From Candidatus Melainabacteria bacterium (GTDB lineage: Bacteria > Actinomycetota > Actinomycetes > Mycobacteriales > Pseudonocardiaceae): a stretch of 6,072 nucleotides of DNA. The stretch is taken from NCBI GenBank assembly GCA_903970565.1, contig CAJCJE010000135.1:1-6072 (forward strand), in the 5' to 3' direction. Position numbers and translations under genes: made by a program. How positions within the stretch are numbered: the stretch's first letter is position 1; the number at the start of each line of letters is the position of its first letter. The notes below the pieces were generated by a model. That model made no database searches, was not told the origin of the DNA, and worked only from the letters and a program-made list of their open reading frames with translations. Of the stretch, positions 1-6,072 are shown piece by piece.

Positions 1-2110
1 GGTCCGGCCGGTCGGCCACGACGCCGCTCAGCGGGCGCACCGCAAGGGGCTCATCGACGGAATGCCCTGTCAGCCCGAAGTGCTCAGCATCGTGCTCGGG
101 TGCCCCGGTTGCCCACCGGTGTCCCTCGACGACCCCACCCGGCTGTGGCGGCTACTGTCCGAAGAGGACCGCAAGCGGGTCAGGTTCGTGCCCTACGGTC
201 CGGTCGCGTTGCCCGAGCGGGTGTCGTTGGGACAGGCCCTGGCCGACCTGATCAGCCAGCCGATCACCTGCTACCCCGGTATGCCGGTGGGTGCGCAGGC
301 CAAACCCAGCGTGTACACGGTGCGTCCGGACGGTAGCCTTGGCTGGCGGCTGATGGCCGAGGAGCTGACCTACCGGCCGCGCGCCGACCCGAACACGCCG
401 GAACTGCCCGAACTGCACTCGTATCACCAGCCGATCAGGGAGTTGCAGGAGATTTCCCCGGCGGTCTACTGGTATGCCACGGACGCCGTGTTGGAGATTG
501 TCCAGTCCGGACTGCTGCTTCGCCCGCCCTTCGACGTGGAGCCCACCATCGCGGTGCGGGCGGCGGTGCCGGACTCGACCGTGCTCAGTCTCGCCTTCGC
601 GGCCAACTCGGTGCACGGGGAAGGCCGGATGCGGCAACTCGCCGAGGATGTCCTTGGCCGGCTCGACCTGGCGACCCGGCAGATGAGCCGGGTCATGCCG
701 GCAGCCGCGCTGATCGCGGCCCGGTCCCGGGTGCGCATCGGTGGCCGCGCCCAGGCGGCACTGGAGCTACCGGCCGCCACCCATCTCCTTGAGGTGGCTC
801 CCACCCAGGTGCTCGCGCCCCGCCCCGCTGCCGGCGCGGCCGGCCGGCCGGCCGGGTTCGGCGCGCCGGTCAATCCTCCGATGCTGGCCGGGTCCACCCG
901 TTTCGAACAGCGTGCCGCGCCGGTGTCCCTGCCAGCAGGACCGTCGAGCACGCAGACCGCGCGGCCGGTACCGCTCGGTCCGGTCGGTGCCCCGGCGTCC
1001 GTACCGTCCGTCCCGGGCGCTCGGTTTCGGCTGGAGAGTTCGCCGCTGTCGCCGTCAGCCGGTGAGGGGTCCGCCCAGTACGTCGACCTACCGGCCATCG
1101 CGGCGACGGCCGCGACATCCACTATGGACTTTCCGGAAACCGGGCAACCCGAACCAGCGGAGCCCCGGTACCCCGAGCCGACGGAGACCGGACAACCCGA
1201 ACTGTCGCCCGAGGCCACCGGGCAGTCCCCGGTCGAGCCGGCCCTCGACACGCCATCCCCGGACGTCGCGCGGATCCAGCCGACGCCGGTACCCGAGGCA
1301 ACCGGGTTGGTCGCCAAGCGTGGCTTGGAGAAGGAGCGTGAGTGGTTACGCCGGAATCTGGCCCAGGAGTTCGGCACGATGTCGAACTCGGTGGCCAGGG
1401 TGCTGTCCGAGCATCCCGGATTCCAGGGGGCGCTGTCGCGCTCCTCGGCCGAGGTACTGACCGACGCGGTCGCGGTGCAGCTCTATCTCAGTGAGCGGGG
1501 CGCGGCGGTCGACAGGGCGCTGCGTACCGGGGCGGTCGGCCCGCACGTGCCCTTTGCCCGGTGTGTGGTGGCCGGGCTGAGCCGGCTTCCCTCACATCGG
1601 GGCCCCGCGGTGTTCACCGCAGCGCCGATCCCCGACGAATGGGAGCTGTACCGGGAACGTCCGCTTGTCACCGAATGGGGTTTCGTCAACGCGCTGAGCC
1701 GGCCCTCCCTCGGTCAACAGGGCGACGTGGACGTCCTGCTGTGGTCGATGACCGGGCGCCGCACCAAACTGCTGGAACCCGACGGCGACGAGCGGGCCGA
1801 GGACCGGGTGCTGTTCGTACCCGGCACCAGCTTCAAGGTTCTGGAGATGATCGAGTCCGAGCCCGGTGTGCGCCGTGGTCAGGTACTGATGCGGGAGTTG
1901 ACCGCGGCCGAGATCGATGAGACCGGCCGGGTCGACCAGAACCGCAGCTCGCTGGACGAACTCGCGCTGGGCACCTTGCGGCGGCAGATCGAGAAATGGT
2001 CGCAGGAACAACCAGTGCACCGGGTCGGTTCCTCGGCGGCGCGCCGGTTCGGTGCACTGCCTGGATTGGTAAGGGAATCAGGGCTGGTAGGGGAAGGTGT
2101 CGACGCATGA
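1..2110 (+). CDS. Large modular protein with degenerate ADP-ribosyltransferase-like C-terminus (5' partial)
   Basis: I do not recognise this as a named gene. The frame is open to the left edge with 18 of its first 20 codons ending in G or C, so the gene probably starts upstream. An ATG at 62 (682 aa to the stop) is the first in-window start, but it has only a weak purine-rich stretch before it. Numbering from that ATG: residues 5-105 alternate strands and helices ([16 protein letters not shown], then a helix ending [10 protein letters not shown]). Residues 133-230 form another alpha/beta segment. Residues 245-412 are a Pro/Ala/Glu-rich, probably disordered linker. Residues 416-615 end in an ART-like layout whose clearest part is [12 protein letters not shown] (583-594) followed by a REL strand (611-613). 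The ART Arg, STS and second Glu are not seen. No signal peptide or membrane segment is visible. The stop overlaps the next ATG, indicating translational coupling with the AAA+ gene. ART fold: inference, moderate. Enzymatic activity: not supported. Confidence 0.85.
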   Translation, partial: VRPVGHDAAQRAHRKGLIDGMPCQPEVLSIVLGCPGCPPVSLDDPTRLWRLLSEEDRKRVRFVPYGPVALPERVSLGQALADLISQPITCYPGMPVGAQAKPSVYTVRPDGSLGWRLMAEELTYRPRADPNTPELPELHSYHQPIRELQEISPAVYWYATDAVLEIVQSGLLLRPPFDVEPTIAVRAAVPDSTVLSLAFAANSVHGEGRMRQLAEDVLGRLDLATRQMSRVMPAAALIAARSRVRIGGRAQAALELPAATHLLEVAPTQVLAPRPAAGAAGRPAGFGAPVNPPMLAGSTRFEQRAAPVSLPAGPSSTQTARPVPLGPVGAPASVPSVPGARFRLESSPLSPSAGEGSAQYVDLPAIAATAATSTMDFPETGQPEPAEPRYPEPTETGQPELSPEATGQSPVEPALDTPSPDVARIQPTPVPEATGLVAKRGLEKEREWLRRNLAQEFGTMSNSVARVLSEHPGFQGALSRSSAEVLTDAVAVQLYLSERGAAVDRALRTGAVGPHVPFARCVVAGLSRLPSHRGPAVFTAAPIPDEWELYRERPLVTEWGFVNALSRPSLGQQGDVDVLLWSMTGRRTKLLEPDGDERAEDRVLFVPGTSFKVLEMIESEPGVRRGQVLMRELTAAEIDETGRVDQNRSSLDELALGTLRRQIEKWSQEQPVHRVGSSAARRFGALPGLVRESGLVGEGVDA
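1136..1231 (+). repeat. Short TGQPE-type repeats in the Pro-rich linker
   Basis: Within the linker of the first gene, ETGQPE occurs twice (residues 359-364 and 375-380, counting from the ATG at 62), and a third diverged copy reads ATGQSP (385-390). At the DNA level the first two copies share most bases over about 18 nt. The segment is rich in Pro, Glu and Thr and looks like a flexible spacer between the N-terminal folds and the C-terminal ART-like region. Such repeats commonly vary in number between strains. Confidence 0.55.
2089..2097 (+). promoter_or_regulatory. Ribosome binding site deciding the start at 2107
   Basis: AGGGGAAGG sits 9 nt before the ATG at 2107. That ATG overlaps the preceding stop as ATGA. 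Together these favour 2107 over the in-frame ATG at 1996, which lies deep inside the upstream gene and would add 37 residues with no resemblance to the family's N-terminus. Confidence 0.7.
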
Positions 2111-5100
2111 GCCGCAACGTGCTTGTTGTCTCCGCCGATCGACCAGGTGCGTTCGGCTCGATCGGTGCCGCCCTGGCCAAGGCGACCCGAGGCAGCACGA
2201 TCAGTGTGCTGCCCGGCCGCTACGAGGAGAACCTCGTCATCGACAAGCTGGTGACGCTGACCGCGACGGAGGGGCCTGGTACGGTCGAGATCTACGCCGC
2301 CGAGGGAAACGTACTGCTGGTCAGCGCCGAAGCGGTGCAGCTCAACAGCTTCACCCTGATCGGCGATGATCCACAGCTCGCCGCCGTGGACGTCGTGCAC
2401 GGCCAGGCCGCGATAGACAACTGCGAGATCCTCGGCGCGGCCTGGACCACCCTGCTCGCCCGCGCGCAGGGCTCGCTCGCCCTGCGCGGCTGCCAGGTGA
2501 GCAGCTCGGGTGGCGCGGGAGTGGTGATCGCGTCTCCCGCGCCGAGCACGATCGAGGACTGCGAACTCCTCGATCTGGCGTCCTCGGGCATCGTGGTCGC
2601 CGAGAACGGCTCGGTGCTGGTGCGCAACAGTTCCATGTTGCGTGCCAAGGGCAACGGCATCTGCGTCAACGGCGAGGGCAACGCGCGGGTGGAGAACTGC
2701 GAGATCGTCGGTGCGGAGAAACCGGCGATGGTGGTCGAGCAGCGGGCCAGCGCCACCATCACCGGCCTGACCGTCCGCGACAGCGCCAGCGTCGATCTGT
2801 ATCTGCGCAGCGTGGGCGCGGTCACCGTCACCGATTCGGTATTCACCGGGGCGGCCCAACATTCGGTGTACATTGCCGAGGAGGCGGCACCGTCCCTGCG
2901 GGGTTGTCTGTTCTCCGGAGCGGGTCACAACGCCATTGCGGTCACCGGTGGGGCCAAACCCCGTTTCGTCGACTGCCGGGTGACCGACACACCGATCGGG
3001 GTGTCGGTCGACGGCGCTGGCCGACCGCAGTTCGAACGCCTGGCGATAACGCAGACGGCACAGTTCGCCGTCCTCGTCTCCGACGGCGCGGACGCCCGGT
3101 TCACCGGACTGCGGGTGAGCACCGCATCGAGCCCGGGTGTCCTGGTCAACGCGAACAGTACGATCACGGTCATCGACGCCTCGATCGAGTCCGGCCGGGA
3201 GTTCGCCGTCGGGGCCGCCGACTCCTCCCGGGTCACCATCACCGACCTGCGCGTTTCCTCCACCGCCGAGGCCGCGCTGCGGCTGGGCGGCGGGGCGCGG
3301 GCCACGCTCGTCTCGGTCGCGCTGACCGGCGGTGGTCTGCTGGCCGATGCTGGCGCCGAGATCTCCCTACGGGACAGCGAGATCCTCGACGCGGCCGGTG
3401 ATGGACTGCGGGTGCTCGCCGGCGCTCGGCTGGATGCCGCGCACTGCCGGATTCGCTCCGCTCGACGCCACGGCGTCAACCTGGAGCAGGGTGCCGGCGC
3501 GAGCTTCATCGAGTGCGAGGTGCTCGACAGCGCCCAGGACGGTTTCCGGCTTGACACCGGCGAACCCGTTGCGCTCAGCCACTGCGTCGCCAAGGGCAGT
3601 GCCGCCATACCGGTGCATCGGTTCGGTGACCACGACCAGGTGAGCCTCGACGAGGTGATCACCGAGGCCCGCCAGGAGTCGCCGACCAGGACGGTTGAGC
3701 CGCCGCGCGATCAGCCGACCGGCGACGCGGGCGAGTTCGGCCGGTCCCCGGTGCGGCCGGCACCGGCCGAGGGAGAGGTACTCAGCGGCCCACTGGCCGA
3801 ACTCGAATCGCTGATCGGGCTCGGTGGCGTCAAGAAGGAGGTCACCGGGCTCATCAACCTGATCAAGATGTCGCAGCTTCGGCTCCAGATGGGGCTGCCG
3901 ATGCCGCCGATGAGCCGGCACCTGGTTTTCGCCGGGCCGCCCGGCACCGGTAAGACCACCGTCGCCCGACTCTATGGCGCGGTGCTCGCCGAACTGGGAG
4001 TGCTCTCCCAGGGACATATGGTCGAGGTGTCTCGCGCCGACCTGGTCGGCCAGTACATCGGCGCGACCGCGATCAAGACGGCCGAGGTGGTCACCAAGGC
4101 GCTCGGCGGTGTGCTGTTCGTCGACGAGGCATACACCCTCACCGCGCAGAGTGGTGGGTCCGGTCCGGATTTCGGGCAGGAGGCGGTGGACACGTTGATG
4201 AAGATGATGGAGGACCACCGCGACGAACTCGTGGTCATCGTCGCCGGATACTCCGAGCTGATGGAGGGGTTCCTCGGCTCCAACCCCGGACTCGCCTCCC
4301 GGTTCACCCGCACCATCGAGTTCCCGAACTACAGCGTGGAGGAACTCGTCACCATCACCACCGGGCTGTGTCGCAAGCACTACTACGAGCTGACCGACGA
4401 CGGTATCGCCGCGCTCACCGAGTTCTTCGAGATGGTGCCCAAGGACGGTACCTTCGGAAACGGCCGGGTGGCCCGCCAACTCTTCGAGTCGATGGTGAAC
4501 AACCAGGCGTCCCGACTGGCGATCGAACCGCCGGCCAAGGACGCAGAACTCAACCGGCTCACCTCGGCCGACCTTCGGCCCGACCTGGCTCGGCTGAAAC
4601 CGGGCGAAACTGAGCGGGCCGAGCAATCCGGTACCCGCGCGGACCCGACCGCGACCGTGGCGGCGAGCGTGGGCTGGCGCCGGATCAGTGCGCTCGCCGG
4701 GCAGACCGAGTTGCGCGACGCCGCCGGCCGGCAACTTGTTCGCCTGGTCGCGGCGCGCCGAGGGGAGCAGCAGGTGCCACCCACCCAAGGGAATCTGTTG
4801 CTCAGCGGGGTTCGTGGCAGCGGCCGCAGCGAGATCGCCCGACTCTACGCGGCCTGCCTTGCCGAGGTGGATGTCATCGCCACCGGTGTGGCCGTGCGCC
4901 GCACCGTCGGGGACGATCTGTGGCCGCAGTGGCCGGGGCAGGCGGAAAGCCTGGTTCGCACCGCGCTCGAGGACGCCGAGGGTGGCGTGCTCGTCGTCGA
5001 CACCGACGGCGGGTGGCCGGTGAGCGAGGACGAACCCGGCATTGAGACCGTCGAGGCGCTCACCACCGCCATCCGGCGCGGACCCGCCGCCCCGGTGGTG

Positions 5101-5454
5101 GTGCTGCTCGGCACCCAGGACCGGCTGGCCGCCCTGTTCGGGGAGGTACCGGCCCTCGGCCAGTGCTTCGCCGAGGCATGGCACGTGGCCGACTACTCCG
5201 CCGAGGAACTCACCGAGGCCGCGGTGCGATATCTGCTGCGTCGTGGCCATGAGGTGCCCGAGGACGTTCGGGCCGTGGTAAACGCGCGGCTCGCCGAATC
5301 GGGCACGCACACGATCTACGCCGCCCACCGTTTTGCCGCCGACCTGGCCAGGGCGGCGGCGTCACCGACGTTGGCCACCGCCGACCTGCGGGCGGTCGGA
5401 CCGGGGAACTTCACCGGCCTGCCGATGCGGCAGGGGCTCGCGTCGGTCGGCTGA
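2107..5454 (+). CDS. Parallel beta-helix / CbxX-EccA-type AAA+ ATPase with second degenerate AAA+ module
   Basis: This 1115-aa protein is probably a cytosolic AAA+ remodelling ATPase. Residues 30-510 form a right-handed parallel beta-helix. It opens with a typical cap ([14 protein letters not shown]) and continues as about 19 coils of 23 residues. Residues 522-558 are a Pro/Glu-rich linker. AAA+ module 1 (560-815) has the CbxX/CfqX signature: [11 protein letters not shown] (569-579), Walker A GPPGTGKT (610-617, K616), pore-loop motif GQYIG (648-652), Walker B VLFVDEA (669-675, D673/E674), sensor-1 region VAGY (712-715), arginine finger in NPGLASRF (726-733, R732), and sensor-2 region GNGRVAR (784-790). 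Module 2 (855-1095) repeats this layout but lacks the ATPase residues: GVRGSGRS (901-908), VVDT (963-966), and Cys in place of the arginine finger. CbxX/CfqX and EccA belong to one AAA+ branch, and EccA works with ESX type VII secretion. Coupling to the first gene and to the YbaB/WXG100-like genes suggests a T7SS-linked role (inference). The family call is firm; substrate and partner are unknown. Confidence 0.93.
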   Translation: MSRNVLVVSADRPGAFGSIGAALAKATRGSTISVLPGRYEENLVIDKLVTLTATEGPGTVEIYAAEGNVLLVSAEAVQLNSFTLIGDDPQLAAVDVVHGQAAIDNCEILGAAWTTLLARAQGSLALRGCQVSSSGGAGVVIASPAPSTIEDCELLDLASSGIVVAENGSVLVRNSSMLRAKGNGICVNGEGNARVENCEIVGAEKPAMVVEQRASATITGLTVRDSASVDLYLRSVGAVTVTDSVFTGAAQHSVYIAEEAAPSLRGCLFSGAGHNAIAVTGGAKPRFVDCRVTDTPIGVSVDGAGRPQFERLAITQTAQFAVLVSDGADARFTGLRVSTASSPGVLVNANSTITVIDASIESGREFAVGAADSSRVTITDLRVSSTAEAALRLGGGARATLVSVALTGGGLLADAGAEISLRDSEILDAAGDGLRVLAGARLDAAHCRIRSARRHGVNLEQGAGASFIECEVLDSAQDGFRLDTGEPVALSHCVAKGSAAIPVHRFGDHDQVSLDEVITEARQESPTRTVEPPRDQPTGDAGEFGRSPVRPAPAEGEVLSGPLAELESLIGLGGVKKEVTGLINLIKMSQLRLQMGLPMPPMSRHLVFAGPPGTGKTTVARLYGAVLAELGVLSQGHMVEVSRADLVGQYIGATAIKTAEVVTKALGGVLFVDEAYTLTAQSGGSGPDFGQEAVDTLMKMMEDHRDELVVIVAGYSELMEGFLGSNPGLASRFTRTIEFPNYSVEELVTITTGLCRKHYYELTDDGIAALTEFFEMVPKDGTFGNGRVARQLFESMVNNQASRLAIEPPAKDAELNRLTSADLRPDLARLKPGETERAEQSGTRADPTATVAASVGWRRISALAGQTELRDAAGRQLVRLVAARRGEQQVPPTQGNLLLSGVRGSGRSEIARLYAACLAEVDVIATGVAVRRTVGDDLWPQWPGQAESLVRTALEDAEGGVLVVDTDGGWPVSEDEPGIETVEALTTAIRRGPAAPVVVLLGTQDRLAALFGEVPALGQCFAEAWHVADYSAEELTEAAVRYLLRRGHEVPEDVRAVVNARLAESGTHTIYAAHRFAADLARAAASPTLATADLRAVGPGNFTGLPMRQGLASVG
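2194..3636 (+). repeat. Array of 23-residue (69-nt) beta-helix coils
   Basis: This is the coding region for the beta-helix. Aligning the recurrent pattern x-[DNG]-[CSL]-x-[ILVF] gives equivalent residues at F82, C106, C129, C152, S175, C198, L221, S244, C267, C290, L312, L335, A358, L381, V404, S424, C447, C470 and C493. Almost every step is exactly 23 residues; the exceptions are 24 (82 to 106), 22 (290 to 312) and 20 (404 to 424). The repeats are diverged in DNA, so this is a protein-level repeat rather than a recent tandem duplication. Confidence 0.85.
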
Positions 5455-5472
5455 GCACGACATCGATCGATC

Positions 5473-5478
5473 AGGAGG
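5473..5478 (+). promoter_or_regulatory. Strong ribosome binding site of the YbaB-like gene
   Basis: A perfect AGGAGG lies 7 nt before the ATG at 5486. It rules out the much longer in-frame extension starting at 5333, which would overlap the AAA+ gene and read as Arg/Pro-rich shadow sequence. A stronger Shine-Dalgarno here than on the two upstream genes fits higher synthesis of this small protein. Confidence 0.8.
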
Positions 5479-5485
5479 TAGGAAC

Positions 5486-5854
5486 ATGACATTGTTCAAC
5501 AGTGCGCAGATCGATCAGGCGCTGGAGAAGTACCGCGAGCAGCTCGCCACCTTCCAACGGCTGCGCGGCGAGGTCGGCGGGATCGAGGCAACCGTGACCG
5601 CGCCCCGACAGGTGGTCAAGGTGACCGTCGGGGCGCAGGGCCAGCTCACCGAGTTGACGTTTCCGACCGGCGCCTATCGCCAGCTGACCCCGACCGAGCT
5701 GTCCTCGGCCGTCATGACCACGATCGAGGCGGCCCGCGCCGAGGTCAACCGGAAAACTGCCGAACTGATGGCGCCGACCATGCCGAGCGGAATTTCCGCC
5801 GAAAGCGTGCTGACCGGCAAGGTGGACTTCCGCTCCCTGATCCAGGACGAATGA
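5486..5854 (+). CDS. YbaB/EbfC-family nucleoid-associated-like protein (T7SS-associated, EspL-like)
   Basis: This is a 122-aa protein with the YbaB/EbfC layout. A long N-terminal helix (about 6-30) precedes a beta sheet with the family pattern V-x-A/S-x-x-x-x-V-x-V-x-V-x-x-x-G-x-L-x-x-L (about 33-58; AQGQLTELTFP at 49-59). A C-terminal helical region follows (about 68-95; SSAVMTTIEAARAEV), then a polar tail. The length is normal for the family. Classical YbaB (E. coli) and EbfC (Borrelia) are dimeric DNA-binding proteins. In actinobacteria many paralogues, such as mycobacterial EspL, sit inside ESX loci next to WXG100 genes, and their role may not involve DNA. This copy lies 31 nt after the AAA+ gene and 69 nt before the WXG100-like gene, which favours the secretion-associated group over the recR-linked housekeeping YbaB. 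The family is clear; DNA binding is not shown. Confidence 0.88.
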   Translation: MTLFNSAQIDQALEKYREQLATFQRLRGEVGGIEATVTAPRQVVKVTVGAQGQLTELTFPTGAYRQLTPTELSSAVMTTIEAARAEVNRKTAELMAPTMPSGISAESVLTGKVDFRSLIQDE

Positions 5855-5863
5855 CGAGCTGAG

Positions 5864-5884
5864 CCACTGATCGGTGGTCCACCG
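5864..5884. promoter_or_regulatory. Two overlapping palindromes before the WXG100-like gene (possible operator or mRNA hairpin)
   Basis: CCACTGATCGGTGG (5864-5877) is a 14-bp palindrome with one T/G mismatch. CGGTGGTCCACCG (5872-5884) is a perfect 6-bp inverted repeat around one base. They share CGGTGG, giving three half-sites. The pair lies in the 69-base gap between the YbaB-like and WXG100-like genes and ends 39 bases before the latter's ATG. It could be a repressor site, a weak mRNA hairpin (5-bp stem, 3-nt loop) that separates expression of the two genes, or chance in GC-rich DNA. No T-run follows, so an intrinsic terminator is unlikely. I see no clear -10/-35 pair. Confidence 0.35.
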
Positions 5885-5909
5885 CCCATCATGGCGAGTC
5901 AAGAAGAAC

Positions 5910-5914
5910 GGGAG
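5910..5914 (+). promoter_or_regulatory. Ribosome binding site of the WXG100-like gene
   Basis: GGGAG stands 9 nt before the ATG at 5924, in a purine-rich stretch. The ATG at 5891 in another frame reaches a stop after eight codons, so 5924 is the supported start. Confidence 0.6.
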
Positions 5915-5923
5915 TAGTGGTTC

Positions 5924-6072
5924 ATGAACGACGCGATGTACGCGAATCTCGGCGGTTTGCGGGAAAACGCACAGAGTTTCAACCAGAAAGCCGATCAGAT
6001 CATCGGAATTCTCCAGGAACTCAATACGGCGGTTGCCGCGGAAAGCGGGCCGAATGGTGAGCTACCGACCGG
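5924..6072 (+). CDS. Probable WXG100/ESX-family small helical protein (3' partial)
   Basis: The first 49 codons are visible before the window ends, with no stop. The protein begins MNDAMYANLGGLRENAQSF. Residues 7-40 form a long, mostly polar amphipathic helix with hydrophobic residues at 3-4 spacing (L9, L12, F19, A23, I26/I27, I29/L30, L33). It then breaks at a Gly/Pro/Asn-rich stretch (SGPNGELPT, 41-49). This matches the first helix and turn entry of WXG100-type proteins, which are secreted by type VII systems as helical-hairpin dimers. The Trp-x-Gly turn is not seen: the visible part has no Trp, so the motif would lie just beyond the edge or be missing. Its position after a YbaB-like gene and a CbxX/EccA-like ATPase supports the call. 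Alternatives are another T7SS-associated helical protein (PE-like or DUF-type), or the N-terminal helical domain of a larger toxin. Confidence 0.6.
   Translation, partial: MNDAMYANLGGLRENAQSFNQKADQIIGILQELNTAVAAESGPNGELPT

Noticed and set aside
101..112. Cys-x-x-Cys (C14, C17 counted from the ATG at 62) as a metal or redox site
   Set aside because: There is no second Cys/His pair nearby to complete a zinc site and no thioredoxin-like context. It sits at a strand end in an alpha/beta domain, so it is not supported as a motif.
1996..2106. In-frame N-terminal extension of the AAA+ gene from the ATG at 1996
   Set aside because: It overlaps the preceding gene by more than 100 nt and gives an Arg/Gly-rich leader unlike a beta-helix cap. 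The ATG at 2107 has an RBS and an ATGA overlap.
1879..2928. A 349-codon open frame on the - strand across the first gene boundary
   Set aside because: It spans the coupled stop/start and the beta-helix coding region and has low-complexity composition, so it is a shadow of GC-rich codon use.
3367..5328. A 653-codon open frame on the - strand opposite the AAA+ gene
   Set aside because: It mirrors a strongly supported gene with intact AAA+ motifs on the + strand. Long antisense frames are expected in GC-rich DNA, and its translation is His/Arg/Gly-rich with no recognisable domain.
5333..5485. Extended YbaB-like protein starting at 5333
   Set aside because: The extra residues are the out-of-frame shadow of the AAA+ C-terminus. 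AGGAGG with 7-nt spacing marks 5486 as the start.
5465..5519. Direct repeat GATCGATCAGG at 5465-5475 and 5509-5519
   Set aside because: It is only 11 bp. One copy runs into the Shine-Dalgarno and the other is coding sequence (the IDQA codons), so chance plus codon use explains it.
5855..5923. Intrinsic terminator or promoter between the YbaB-like and WXG100-like genes
   Set aside because: The palindromes are not followed by a T-run, and no convincing -10/-35 boxes are visible, so only a generic regulatory possibility is kept.

Overview
The window is high-GC DNA (roughly 70% by eye), with G or C at most third codon positions in every accepted gene. Four genes run in one direction on the + strand with little space between them. 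GC content, codon use and protein families all point to an actinomycete. A Pseudonocardiales- or Streptomyces-like host is possible, but the sequence alone does not settle the genus.

Layout. (1) Positions 1-2110 hold the 3' part of a large protein whose reading frame is still open at the left edge. It has alpha/beta N-terminal segments, a Pro-rich linker with TGQPE repeats, and a C-terminal region shaped like an ADP-ribosyltransferase (ART) fold in which the expected catalytic residues are not recognisable. (2) Positions 2107-5454 encode a 1115-aa protein whose ATG overlaps the previous stop as ATGA. It carries an N-terminal right-handed parallel beta-helix of about 19 coils with a very regular 23-residue period. 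This is followed by an intact CbxX/EccA-type AAA+ ATPase module and a second AAA+-like module with its ATPase residues eroded. (3) Positions 5486-5854 encode a 122-aa YbaB/EbfC-family protein behind a strong AGGAGG. (4) Position 5924 to the right edge holds the first 49 codons of a small helical protein that looks like a WXG100/ESX-type protein, cut before any diagnostic motif.

Reading as a system. The gene order (large modular protein, CbxX/EccA-like ATPase, YbaB-like protein, WXG100-like protein) resembles accessory parts of actinobacterial type VII (ESX) secretion loci, where EccA ATPases and YbaB-like EspL are known components. No membrane core component (EccB, C, D, E or MycP) lies inside the window. 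A working inference is that the AAA+ protein remodels or chaperones the WXG100-like protein or the large modular protein. The beta-helix would then serve as the recognition arm, replacing the TPR domain of classical EccA. Several enzyme folds here (ART-like, second AAA+) look catalytically dead, suggesting scaffolding or regulatory roles.

No RNA genes, mobile elements, CRISPR arrays or convincing terminators were seen. The only non-coding stretches are 31 and 69 bases long. The 69-base gap, just before the WXG100-like gene, holds two overlapping palindromes.
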